Shown here piece after piece: positions 1 through 6,821 of a stretch of 22,639 nucleotides of DNA. The translations under genes were made by a program, and so were the position numbers. Numbering within the stretch: position 1 is the stretch's first letter; the number at the start of each line of letters is the position of its first letter. The stretch comes from Burkholderiaceae bacterium (lineage in GTDB: Bacteria > Pseudomonadota > Gammaproteobacteria > Burkholderiales > Burkholderiaceae_E). The stretch lies in the NCBI GenBank assembly GCA_019428955.1, contig JAHYJF010000023.1, positions 1 to 22,639 on the forward strand, given 5' to 3'. The notes under the pieces were generated by a model. It made no database searches. It saw only the letters and a list, made by a program, of their open reading frames with translations, and was not told the DNA's origin.

Positions 1-2
1 CC

Positions 3-55
3 GAGAATGGTCGGGTAGCACTACGCGACAATCGCTGGCGGCTGCTGGAGAAATA
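3..55 (+). CDS. possible 3' end of an unidentified gene (partial)
   Basis: One plus-strand frame is open from the window edge to a TAG at 53-55 and ends in the peptide NGRVALRDNRWRLLEK. A hairpin follows directly at 60-79. The stop placed just before a terminator-like hairpin, and the charged Arg/Lys/Trp composition, make a real C-terminus converging on pnp plausible. Only about 17 residues are visible, so no family can be assigned and a chance open frame cannot be excluded. Confidence 0.4.
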
Positions 56-82
56 GAAACAGCCGGCTCTCGCCGGCTGCTC
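56..82. terminator. hairpin between convergent genes, pnp terminator
   Basis: The arms CAGCCGGC (60-67) and GCCGGCTG (72-79) form a perfect 8-bp GC-rich stem with a 4-nt TCTC loop. Read on the minus strand, the stem is followed by TTTCTATTTCTCC, a U-rich tail that fits an intrinsic terminator for pnp. On the plus strand the tail (CATTTG) is weaker, so the hairpin may act in both directions but better for pnp. Confidence 0.75.
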
Positions 83-122
83 ATTTGATGCCGGAGCCGA
101 ATAATCCGGCCCCTGTCGTGCC

Positions 123-2255
123 TTACTCGGCCGGTGTTTCACCGGCAGCTGCATCGTCAGCAGCGGCGGCCTTGGCCGACAGACGCAAGCGGCCCTTGTC
201 ATCGGCTTCGATGACCTTGACGCGCACGGCCTGCCCTTCCTTGAGATAGTCGCTCACCGCGTTGACCCGCTCGTTGGCGATCTGCGAAACGTGCAACAGG
301 CCGTCACGACCAGGCATGACCTGAACGATCGCGCCGAAGTCCAGGATCTTCAGGACTGTGCCGTCGTAGATCCGACCGATTTCGACTTCGGCAGTCAGGT
401 CCTCGATGATCTGTTGCGCACGTTTGGCGGCATTGCTGTCAACCGCGGCGATTGTGATCGAGCCGTCGTCCTTGATGTCGATCTGAGTGCCGGTGGTCTC
501 GGTGATCTGGCGAATGGTCGCACCGCCCTTGCCGATGACGTCACGGATCCGCTCGGGATTGATCTTCATGGTGTACATCCGCGGCGCGAAGTCAGACAGT
601 TCGGCGCGCGCGCCGCCCATCGATTCCTTCATCTTGCCGATGATGTGCAGCCGACCTTCGCGGGCCTGGGCCAGGGCCACCTGCATGATTTCCTTGGTGA
701 TCCCCTGGATCTTGATGTCCATCTGCAGGGCCGTGATGCCGGCTTCGGTTCCGGCAACCTTGAAGTCCATGTCACCGAGGTGATCCTCGTCACCGAGAAT
801 GTCGCTCAGCACCGCGAACTTGCTGCCTTCCTTGATCAGGCCCATCGCAATGCCAGCGACGTGAGCCTTGATCGGAACGCCGGCGTCCATCAGCGCCAGG
901 CAGCCACCGCAGACCGAAGCCATCGAAGAAGAACCATTCGACTCCGTGATCTCGGAAACAACCCGGATGGTGTAGGCGAATTCCTCGACGGTGGGCAACA
1001 GTGCGGCAAGCGCCCTCTTGGCCAAACGGCCATGGCCGATCTCGCGGCGCTTGGGCCCGAACATCCGCCCCGTTTCGCCGGTGGCGTAGGGAGGCATGTT
1101 GTAGTGGAGCATGACGCGCTCCCGATACTCGCCGGTCACTGCGTCGATGATCTGCTCGTCGCGCGAGGTGCCCAGCGTGGCTGCGACCATCGCCTGCGTT
1201 TCACCGCGGGTGAAGAGCGCCGAACCATGGGCGCGCGGCAGCAAGCCGGTGCGAATCGAGATCGGCCGCACGGTGCGGGTGTCACGACCATCGATGCGCG
1301 GCTCGCCAGAGAGAATCTGGCCGCGGACGATACGATATTGGAGGTCAAACAGCAGCTCCTTGACCATGTTGCTTTCAAGAGGCGCGGTTGCGGCAGCAGC
1401 AGAGTCGGCGGCAAGTTGCTCGGCTACCGCTTGCTCCACTTCCTTGAGCCGCGCGACCCTCTCCTGCTTGTCGCGCAGTCCGTAGGCGGCACGCATGCCA
1501 GCTTCCGCAAGCTCGTTGATCCGCGCGACCACCGTTGCATCGCGCTGGGTCGGGGTCCAGTCCCACTCGGGTTTGCCGGCGATCTCAACCAGCTCGTTGA
1601 TCGCATTGATCACAACCTGCATCTGTTCGTGGCCGTAAACCACGCCGCCGAGCATCACTTCTTCCGAAAGTTCGCTGGCTTCCGATTCGACCATCAGCAC
1701 GGCGGCTTCGGTGCCCGCCACGATCAGGTCCATCTTGGTCTCGGCCAACTGGGCGGTGAACGGGTTCAGCACGTATTCGCCGTTGATGTAGCCAATCCTG
1801 GCGGCGCCGATCGGACCATTGAACGGAATTCCCGAGAGCGCCAGCGCGGCCGAGGCGGCGATCATGCCGGGCACGTCACTATTGACCTCGACGTCGCTCG
1901 ACATCACCGTGACCACCACTTGCACTTCATTGAAGAAGCCTTCCGGGAACAGCGGTCGCACCGGACGATCGATCATCCGCGCAATCAGGGTTTCGCGTTC
2001 GGTGGGGCGCCCTTCGCGCTTGAAGAAGCCACCCGGGATACGTCCGGCGGCGTAGAACTTCTCGGCGTAGTCGACGGTAAGCGGGAGCCAGTCCTGCCCC
2101 TTTTTCGGTGTCTTGGCAGCCACCACCGTGGCCAGCACGACGGTTTCGTCCATTGTGACCATGACCGAGCCGGTCGCCTGGCGAGCAACTTCACCAGTCT
2201 CGATGGTCACCGTGTTTTGTCCCCATTGGAACGTTTTCTTCGCGATTTCAAACAC
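123..2255 (-). CDS. pnp: polyribonucleotide nucleotidyltransferase (PNPase)
   Basis: PNPase is the phosphorolytic 3'-5' exoribonuclease of the cytoplasmic mRNA degradosome. The protein has two RNase PH-like cores, then a KH domain (about residues 560-615, with VIGKGGATIRQI) and an S1 domain (about 622-695, with GRIYDGTVLKILDFGAIV), and ends in an Ala-rich acidic tail. The frame is open back to a GTG at 2291. I prefer the GTG at 2255 (VFEIAKKTFQWGQ), which gives 710 aa, because GAGGAA lies just upstream at good spacing and known family members begin at this point; the upstream GTG and the ATG at 2273 have no visible ribosome binding site. The gene follows rpsO on the same strand, the classical rpsO-pnp arrangement, with a hairpin terminator between them, so part of its transcription is probably read-through. 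In E. coli PNPase autoregulates through RNase III cleavage of its leader; whether this happens here cannot be seen. Confidence 0.98.
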   Translation of the reverse strand: MFEIAKKTFQWGQNTVTIETGEVARQATGSVMVTMDETVVLATVVAAKTPKKGQDWLPLTVDYAEKFYAAGRIPGGFFKREGRPTERETLIARMIDRPVRPLFPEGFFNEVQVVVTVMSSDVEVNSDVPGMIAASAALALSGIPFNGPIGAARIGYINGEYVLNPFTAQLAETKMDLIVAGTEAAVLMVESEASELSEEVMLGGVVYGHEQMQVVINAINELVEIAGKPEWDWTPTQRDATVVARINELAEAGMRAAYGLRDKQERVARLKEVEQAVAEQLAADSAAAATAPLESNMVKELLFDLQYRIVRGQILSGEPRIDGRDTRTVRPISIRTGLLPRAHGSALFTRGETQAMVAATLGTSRDEQIIDAVTGEYRERVMLHYNMPPYATGETGRMFGPKRREIGHGRLAKRALAALLPTVEEFAYTIRVVSEITESNGSSSMASVCGGCLALMDAGVPIKAHVAGIAMGLIKEGSKFAVLSDILGDEDHLGDMDFKVAGTEAGITALQMDIKIQGITKEIMQVALAQAREGRLHIIGKMKESMGGARAELSDFAPRMYTMKINPERIRDVIGKGGATIRQITETTGTQIDIKDDGSITIAAVDSNAAKRAQQIIEDLTAEVEIGRIYDGTVLKILDFGAIVQVMPGRDGLLHVSQIANERVNAVSDYLKEGQAVRVKVIEADDKGRLRLSAKAAAADDAAAGETPAE

Positions 2256-2312
2256 AATCAATTCCTCATTCATGTTGGTCGCGCGCGACACAGACGCACA
2301 CGATTAAAGGGC

Positions 2313-2353
2313 CATATAAGACAAGAGTCCGCATAGACCTCGTGCGGACTCTC
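2313..2353 (-). terminator. rpsO-pnp intergenic hairpin terminator
   Basis: AGAGTCCGCA (2324-2333) and TGCGGACTCT (2343-2352) are perfect 10-bp inverted repeats around a 9-nt loop. On the minus strand the stem is followed by TGTCTTATAT, a moderately U-rich tail. It sits about 30 nt after the rpsO stop and about 70 nt before the pnp start, as the leaky rpsO terminator does in enterobacteria. The pnp promoter or processing site must lie between here and 2255. Confidence 0.8.
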
Positions 2354-2382
2354 TTCTGGTTGGCCTGGTATCTTGCTCTCGA

Positions 2383-2652
2383 TCAGTTACGCAGCCCGAG
2401 TTTTTCGATCAACTCGCGGTACGCGGGCGCATTCCGTGACTTCAGGTAATTGAGCAACTTGCGTCGCCGGCTGACCATGCGCAGCAGGCCACGACGCGAG
2501 TGATTGTCTTTTGCATGGGTTTTGAAGTGTCCGGTGAGATGGACGATGCGCGCGGTCAACAACGCGACTTGTACTTCGGGCGAGCCGGTGTCATTGACGG
2601 CGCGCTGGAATTCGTTAACAACCTTTGCCCTGTCGGCAGTGGTGATCGACAT
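2383..2652 (-). CDS. rpsO: 30S ribosomal protein S15
   Basis: The product is 89 aa, the usual S15 length, and is recognisable along its whole length: NEFQRAVNDTGSPEVQVALL near the N-terminus, then HLTGHFKTHAKDNHSRRGLL and RRRKLLNYLKS. S15 is a primary 16S rRNA-binding protein of the small subunit platform. The ATG at 2652 is preceded by AGGAGAAGGG at good spacing. The gene is followed by a hairpin terminator and then pnp. Upstream, a TATAAT hexamer and a hairpin with a T-run lie in the 104-bp gap to the binding-protein gene. In E. coli S15 represses its own translation; no pseudoknot was modelled here. Confidence 0.98.
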   Translation of the reverse strand: MSITTADRAKVVNEFQRAVNDTGSPEVQVALLTARIVHLTGHFKTHAKDNHSRRGLLRMVSRRRKLLNYLKSRNAPAYRELIEKLGLRN

Positions 2653-2710
2653 GATTTCCCTTCTCCTGACTTGCGGCTCCGCCGGGATGCGGGCCGTGCC
2701 TTGTTGCGAT

Positions 2711-2737
2711 TAAAAAAGCTCTGCCATTGGCAAAGCC
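2711..2737 (-). terminator. intrinsic terminator upstream of rpsO
   Basis: Read on the minus strand, GCTTTGCC, a 3-nt AAT loop and GGCAGAGC form an 8-bp stem with one G-U pair, followed at once by TTTTTTAA. This is a good Rho-independent terminator. It lies 20 nt after the stop of the binding-protein gene and about 60 nt before rpsO, so it most simply ends the leuA-binding protein transcript. Confidence 0.75.
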
Positions 2738-2742
2738 TTGAA

Positions 2743-2748
2743 ATTATA
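2743..2748 (-). promoter_or_regulatory. candidate -10 box for rpsO
   Basis: A perfect TATAAT is present on the minus strand, just inside the gap after the binding-protein stop. Upstream, TTGATG and TTTGAT are -35-like but at 20-21 nt spacing, so the -35 element is unclear. Start of transcription would fall about 7 nt on, at the foot of the terminator hairpin at 2711-2737. Confidence 0.45.
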
Positions 2749-2756
2749 GCCTATTT

Positions 2757-4097
2757 CTAGGGCCGAACCATCAAACAGCGGGGCTCCTGGGCATTTTGGG
2801 CGGCCCGGATGAAGCGCTCGGTCCTGAACCCGAAGCCGCTCGCTTCGACGTCGTAGCGCACCGTTCCCGGGATCGCCACCGGGCGGACAGCCCCCGGGTC
2901 CCCACCGGCAAGGGTCATCACCGATACGTAGAGCGGCGTCAGCAGTTGGTGATCGTCGCGCCTCATCGTGACCTGGTAAGGCGGCGCCGGCTGGGTTCGG
3001 CCCTCGAGGGCACGAGCCACGGCCAGCGCTTCGGTCGTGCCGGCCTCTTCGATCGCAGCCACCAGCATCTCGATCATCACCACATGGCGCATGTTGAAGT
3101 AGTCGTCACGCTGATCCTTCAATGTGGCCCTGAATTCACGGTAGATCAGGTCTGCTCCCGGGAGTCCGGCATTGGGATGCCACTCGGCCACCGCCCTCAC
3201 CCGGCCCACGCCGGCATCGCCAATGGCGCTCGGTGCCCCCAGGCTGTTGCCGTAGAAGGTGTAGAAACTGACCGGCACGCCGGACTCGCGGATCGCCCTC
3301 ACCAGCTGCGTCAGGTCATTGCCCCAGTTGCCGGTGACAATGGTGTCGGCGCCACTCTGGGCGATCTTGGCGGCGTAGGGCGAAAAGTCCTTGACCCTCC
3401 CGAGCGGATGAAGTTCGTCGCCAACGATTTCCACGTCGGGGCGCCGCGATTTGATAGCCAGTCGCGCCAGCCGCGATACCTCGCGCCCGAAACTGTAGTC
3501 CTGATTGATCAGGTAGACCCGCCCAATCGCCTGGTTGGCGGCCAGGGCGTCGGCCAGCGCACTCATGCGCATCTCGGCATTGGCGTCGAAGCGAAAATGC
3601 CAGAAGCTGCAGCGCTCATTGGTCAGCGCCGGATCGACTGCCGAGTAGTTGAGGAACAGTTGCCGGTTGCCCGGCTCACGCTCATTGTGCCGTGCAACAG
3701 CGTCGCTCAACGCCGCCGCTACCGCCGAACTGTTGCCCTGGAGCACAAAGGGCGTGCGCCGATCAGTGGCGGCGCGCAGCATCACCAGCGCCTCCTCGGT
3801 TTGCCCCTTGCTGTCGAAGCGAACCAGCGCGAGCGGGTGCCTGTCGTCGGGCAAACGCACCCCGCCACGCGCGTTGACCCGGTCAAGAGCGAACTGCAGG
3901 TTGCGCGCCACCGATTCGCCGGCATTGGCGAAGGCGCCGGAAAACCCCTCGATGATCCCCAGCCTGATCGGCTCAACCGGCTGCTGCGCCTGCACCTGCC
4001 CCGCAAATGCCAGCGCCAGTGCGCCGATTGCGGCGCACACGCCTTTCAAGGGCGACCGGCACAGGCCGGCGCCCGCCACCCGGGCCTTGCCGATCAC
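2757..4097 (-). CDS. periplasmic substrate-binding protein, branched-chain amino acid ABC type
   Basis: This 446-aa protein belongs to the Peripla_BP_6/LivK-like group of type I periplasmic binding proteins. It has a signal peptide with a hydrophobic core (about residues 20-33) and a probable cleavage site after GQVQA. The mature start EPIRLGIIEGFSGAFANAG is typical of the family, as is the second lobe with RVYLINQDYSFGREVSRLA and ADTIVTGNWGNDLTQLVRAI. The frame is open far into leuA, but the start is placed at the GTG at 4097, which overlaps the leuA stop as GTGA; another GTG 18 nt further in is possible. The overlap suggests translational coupling to leuA. No permease or ATPase gene lies nearby, so it either serves a transporter encoded elsewhere or acts as a stand-alone binding protein. 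The ligand is unknown; the link to leuA suggests a branched-chain amino or keto acid (inference). Confidence 0.85.
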   Translation of the reverse strand: MIGKARVAGAGLCRSPLKGVCAAIGALALAFAGQVQAQQPVEPIRLGIIEGFSGAFANAGESVARNLQFALDRVNARGGVRLPDDRHPLALVRFDSKGQTEEALVMLRAATDRRTPFVLQGNSSAVAAALSDAVARHNEREPGNRQLFLNYSAVDPALTNERCSFWHFRFDANAEMRMSALADALAANQAIGRVYLINQDYSFGREVSRLARLAIKSRRPDVEIVGDELHPLGRVKDFSPYAAKIAQSGADTIVTGNWGNDLTQLVRAIRESGVPVSFYTFYGNSLGAPSAIGDAGVGRVRAVAEWHPNAGLPGADLIYREFRATLKDQRDDYFNMRHVVMIEMLVAAIEEAGTTEALAVARALEGRTQPAPPYQVTMRRDDHQLLTPLYVSVMTLAGGDPGAVRPVAIPGTVRYDVEASGFGFRTERFIRAAQNAQEPRCLMVRP

Positions 4098-5641
4098 GGC
4101 GTGCCGATCTGCGGGTTGACGCCTTCGGACTTCGAATGCAGCCGGTTCAGGGCCGATATGTAGGCCTTGGCCGAAGCGACGATGATGTCGGGATCGGCCC
4201 CGACCCCGTTGACGATCCTGCCGCCCTTGGTCAGCCGCACCGTTACCTCGCCTTGAGCCTCGGTTCCGCCGGAAATCGCGTTGACCGAGTAGAGCGTCAT
4301 TTCGGCACCCGATGGCACCATCTTCTCGATCGCCTTGAGGGTGGCGTCGACCGGTCCGTTGCCGCTGCATTCGTGGGTCTTCTCGTGGCCATCGATCCAC
4401 AGCGTGACATGGGCGAGCGGCGCTTCGCCTATCTCGGAACTCTGGCCCATTGAAACGAGCCGCACGTACTCCGACTTCTCGTGGTGAACCGCCTGGTCCG
4501 AAACCAGCGCGTGGATGTCCTCGTCGAAGATATCCGACTTGCCATCGGCGAGGTCCTTGAAGCGGTGGAATACGGCATTGACCTCCTCTTCCGAGTCGAG
4601 GCTGATCCCGAGTTCCTGGAGCCGCTGCTTGAAGGCATTGCGCCCCGAGAGCTTCCCGAGGACGATCTTGTTGGCCGCCCAGCCCACATCCTCGGCGCGC
4701 ATGATTTCGTAAGTGCCGCGCTGCTTCAGCACTCCGTCCTGGTGGATACCGGAGGCGTGGGCGAATGCGTTCGCACCGACAACGGCCTTGTTGGGCTGCA
4801 CCACGAAGCCGGTGATCCCGGAAACCAGTCGCGAGGCCGGCACGATCTGGGTGGTGTCGATCCCGACTTCGAGTCCAAAGAAGTCGTGGCGCGTGCGCAG
4901 CGCCATGACCACCTCTTCAAGCGCGGTGTTGCCGGCACGCTCGCCCAACCCGTTGATGGTGCACTCGATCTGGCGGGCGCCGGCGCGCACACCAGCCAGG
5001 GAGTTGGCCACCGCCATGCCGAGATCGTTATGGCAATGCACCGACCAGATCGCCTTGTCGGAGTTGGGGATGCGCTGGCGCAACGTGGTGATCAACTCCG
5101 CAAAAAGTTCCGGGACCGCATAGCCGACCGTATCGGCAATGTTGATCGTCGTCGCGCCCTCGGCGATCACTGCCTCGATCACCCGGCACAGGAAGTCGAC
5201 TTCCGAGCGACTCCCGTCCTCGGGCGAAAACTCAACGTTGTCGGTGAACTTGCGTGCGAAGCGCACGGCCAGCCGAGCCTGTTCATAGACCTGCTCGGGG
5301 GTCATGCGCAACTTGCTTGCCATGTGCAGCGGCGAGGTCGCGATAAAGGTGTGGATGCGCTTCGACCTGGCGCCTTCGAGCGCTTCGGCGGCCCGGGAGA
5401 TGTCGCGATCGTTGGCCCGCGAGAGGGAGCAAACGGTCGAATCCTGAATCGCCGCCGCGATCGCCTTGACCGACTCGAAGTCGCCGTTGGAAGCCGCCGC
5501 GAATCCGGCCTCGATAACGTCAACCCCCAGCTTTTCGAGCTGCTTGGCGATCCGCAGCTTCTCCTCGCGGGTCATCGACGCGCCCGGGCTCTGCTCGCCA
5601 TCGCGCAAGGTGGTATCAAAAATGATGATTTTGTCTGCCAT
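4094..5641 (-). CDS. leuA: 2-isopropylmalate synthase
   Basis: LeuA condenses acetyl-CoA with 2-oxoisovalerate, the first committed step of leucine synthesis. The 515-aa product has the signature DTTLRDGEQSPG (residues 9-20), the metal-binding HCHND motif (202-206), and GLGERAGN shortly after, all in the TIM-barrel domain. A C-terminal regulatory domain (about 380-505) is the leucine feedback site in this family. The ATG at 5641 is preceded by GAGGAG. A long leader (5642-5862) with a promoter, a short Leu-rich ORF and hairpins points to control by leucine or by charged tRNA-Leu. The stop codon overlaps the start of the binding-protein gene. In many betaproteobacteria leuA ends an ilv-pssA-leuA cluster; here it is separate, with dcd upstream. 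Confidence 0.98.
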   Translation of the reverse strand: MADKIIIFDTTLRDGEQSPGASMTREEKLRIAKQLEKLGVDVIEAGFAAASNGDFESVKAIAAAIQDSTVCSLSRANDRDISRAAEALEGARSKRIHTFIATSPLHMASKLRMTPEQVYEQARLAVRFARKFTDNVEFSPEDGSRSEVDFLCRVIEAVIAEGATTINIADTVGYAVPELFAELITTLRQRIPNSDKAIWSVHCHNDLGMAVANSLAGVRAGARQIECTINGLGERAGNTALEEVVMALRTRHDFFGLEVGIDTTQIVPASRLVSGITGFVVQPNKAVVGANAFAHASGIHQDGVLKQRGTYEIMRAEDVGWAANKIVLGKLSGRNAFKQRLQELGISLDSEEEVNAVFHRFKDLADGKSDIFDEDIHALVSDQAVHHEKSEYVRLVSMGQSSEIGEAPLAHVTLWIDGHEKTHECSGNGPVDATLKAIEKMVPSGAEMTLYSVNAISGGTEAQGEVTVRLTKGGRIVNGVGADPDIIVASAKAYISALNRLHSKSEGVNPQIGTP

Positions 5642-5670
5642 CTGAATGCTCCTCGGCCTGGCGCCCGTAT

Positions 5671-5680
5671 CAGGTGCCTG
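5671..5680 (-). promoter_or_regulatory. leader segment able to pair with leuA leader hairpin 1
   Basis: The minus-strand sequence CAGGCACCTG lies about 20 nt upstream of the leuA ribosome binding site. It is complementary to the CAGGTGTCCTG of the first leader hairpin, except for one bulge and one G-U pair, so the two pairings exclude each other. This is a paper fold only; no energy was computed. Confidence 0.35.
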
Positions 5681-5712
5681 TGGGGATAAACGAAATGTGG
5701 GGGTGGGGGTTT

Positions 5713-5826
5713 TTAGCGCGCTGGGCGCAGCAGCCCTGGTGCTTTCAGAAGGAAAGCACGTAGGCCACAGGACACCTGCTTGCGAGGTGCCCGCGAGAAT
5801 CCGGAGTCGACTGGAATCGGTCTCAT
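5713..5826 (-). CDS. putative leucine-rich leader peptide of leuA
   Basis: A 37-codon ORF begins with the ATG at 5826, only 7 nt after the -10 box, and ends with TAA at 5713, 71 nt before leuA. Its C-terminal half reads GLRAFLLKAPGLLRPAR, with five Leu in 12 codons (CTA, CTT, CTG, CTG, CTG) including two Leu pairs. The Leu codons overlap hairpin 2 and the segment after it, the arrangement expected of a leader peptide that senses tRNA-Leu charging. There is no room for a ribosome binding site if transcription starts where the promoter predicts, so it would be translated from a leaderless mRNA. It could be a chance ORF; leucine enrichment and position are the only evidence. Confidence 0.5.
   Translation of the reverse strand: MRPIPVDSGFSRAPRKQVSCGLRAFLLKAPGLLRPAR
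5739..5759 (-). repeat. leuA leader hairpin 2
   Basis: GTGCTTTC and GAAAGCAC form a perfect 8-bp stem around a 5-nt loop (minus strand). It lies inside the leader ORF and covers the first Leu pair. It is not followed by a T-run: the next sequence is GC-rich and then AAAAACCCCC, so it is not a classical terminator. Confidence 0.6.
5770..5792 (-). repeat. leuA leader hairpin 1
   Basis: GGGCACCT and AGGTGTCC (minus strand) pair over 8 bp with one G-U pair around a 7-nt loop. It lies in the first half of the leader ORF. Its 3' arm can instead pair with the segment at 5671-5680. Confidence 0.55.
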
Positions 5827-5833
5827 GCGGTCA

Positions 5834-5862
5834 ACTATAGAGCTTTAGCGGCGCGGGAGCAA
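5834..5862 (-). promoter_or_regulatory. sigma70-type promoter of leuA
   Basis: On the minus strand a -35 box TTGCTC (5857-5862) and a -10 box TATAGT (5834-5839) stand at the optimal 17-nt spacing. The predicted start falls at or next to the ATG of the leader ORF at 5826, leaving a leuA leader of about 185 nt. Confidence 0.65.
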
Positions 5863-5865
5863 CCC

Positions 5866-5889
5866 AGCGCGCAAATCAGCGCGCAAATC
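5866..5889. repeat. 12-bp tandem duplication upstream of the leuA promoter
   Basis: AGCGCGCAAATC occurs twice head to tail (5866-5877 and 5878-5889), 10 nt after the dcd stop and just upstream of the leuA -35 box. It could be two operator half-sites for an activator or simply a slippage duplication. Confidence 0.6.
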
Positions 5890-5898
5890 GGCCCGCCC

Positions 5899-6462
5899 TC
5901 AGGTGCGCGGCAAAGTCACGCCTTGCTGCCCCTGGTACTTGCCGCCGCGATCGCGGTACGAGGTCTCGCAGACTTCATCCGCGCCGAGGAATATCACCTG
6001 GGCGCAGCCCTCGTGGGCGTAGATCTTGGCAGGCAGTGGCGTGGTGTTGGAGAACTCCAGCGTAACGTGCCCTTCCCACTCGGGTTCGAGGGGAGTTACG
6101 TTGACGATGATCCCGCACCGCGCGTAGGTCGATTTGCCCAGGCAGATGGTGAGCACGTCGCGTGGAATCCGAAACATCTCCACCGTGCGCGCCAACGCGA
6201 ACGAATTGGGCGGGATGATGCAGACCGGCCCCTGGAAGTCGACGAACGACTTCTCATCGAAATCCTTGGGGTCGACGATCGTCGAGTTGATGTTGGTGAA
6301 GATCTTGAACTCATCGGCGCAGCGCAAATCGTAGCCATAGCTCGAAGTGCCATAGGACACGATCTTCTTCCCGTTGACCATGCGCACCTGGCCGGGTTCA
6401 AAGGGCTCGATCATGCCCTGCGCTGCCATGCGGCGAATCCAACGGTCTGACTTGATGCTCAT
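5899..6462 (-). CDS. dcd: dCTP deaminase
   Basis: Dcd deaminates dCTP to dUTP, the main source of dUMP for thymidylate in many Gram-negative bacteria. The 187-aa product has the family length and motifs: SSYGYDLRC (residues 40-48), GKSTYARCG (109-117), and GHVTLEFSN (131-139), where Glu136 matches the catalytic Glu of the E. coli enzyme. The C-terminus KYQGQQGVTLPRT is the flexible lid that closes over the nucleotide. It begins 43 nt after the last gene of the AOR group on the same strand; with no terminator seen in between, read-through is possible, but the functions are unrelated. Confidence 0.97.
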   Translation of the reverse strand: MSIKSDRWIRRMAAQGMIEPFEPGQVRMVNGKKIVSYGTSSYGYDLRCADEFKIFTNINSTIVDPKDFDEKSFVDFQGPVCIIPPNSFALARTVEMFRIPRDVLTICLGKSTYARCGIIVNVTPLEPEWEGHVTLEFSNTTPLPAKIYAHEGCAQVIFLGADEVCETSYRDRGGKYQGQQGVTLPRT

Positions 6463-6505
6463 GCGGGGGTTCCAGGCTGCGGTTTGGCGCCATTCTAACG
6501 CGCCC

Positions 6506-6793
6506 TCATCCCCCGCCTCTCAGGGTGTGACGATCGAAGCGCTCGATCCAGGCGTACGCAGCTTCCCGCGCATTCTCCGGGTAGTGAAAACGGACGTCGA
6601 GCGCATCGAGCTTCACCAGCCCGAAGCGCCGTGCTTCAAGCTCGGTAACCTCGATTTCCAGCGGCACAGCGTCAGTATTGATCTTGAAACCCTGCGGGAC
6701 GACCGCCACGCGACCGGGCGCCAGTTCCCCCAACCAGCGCAACATTTCCGCGCGGCTGCAAGCCATGACCCGGTGCTCACCAAAGAATGTCAT
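6506..6793 (-). CDS. small protein of unknown function in the AOR operon
   Basis: The product is 95 aa from the ATG at 6793 (MTFFGEHRVMACSRAEMLRW). The frame stays open further upstream, but that part overlaps the MoaD-like gene and is not expected to be translated. It is soluble-looking, with no signal peptide, membrane segment or Cys cluster, an alpha/beta pattern (VAVVPQGFKI, AVPLEIEVTELEARRFGLV) and a helical C-terminus ending RGGG. It starts 28 nt after the MoaD-like gene and shares the operon, so a role in W-cofactor handling, AOR maturation or regulation is likely but not shown. I do not recognise a named domain. Confidence 0.75.
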   Translation of the reverse strand: MTFFGEHRVMACSRAEMLRWLGELAPGRVAVVPQGFKINTDAVPLEIEVTELEARRFGLVKLDALDVRFHYPENAREAAYAWIERFDRHTLRGGG

Positions 6794-6821
6794 CGTAATT
6801 TTCCGATGTCTTTCACAGCTT

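Noticed and set aside
291..2336. 681-codon plus-strand open frame opposite pnp
   Set aside because: It is the mirror of pnp in GC-rich DNA: His/Arg/Asp-rich, no recognisable domain, no ribosome binding site, and fully antisense to a certain gene.
2796..4163. 455-codon plus-strand frame opposite the binding-protein gene
   Set aside because: Composition is that of an antisense shadow; the opposite strand encodes a clear periplasmic binding protein.
5713..5760. Classical intrinsic attenuator terminator in the leuA leader
   Set aside because: No hairpin in the leader is followed by a U-run on the transcribed strand.
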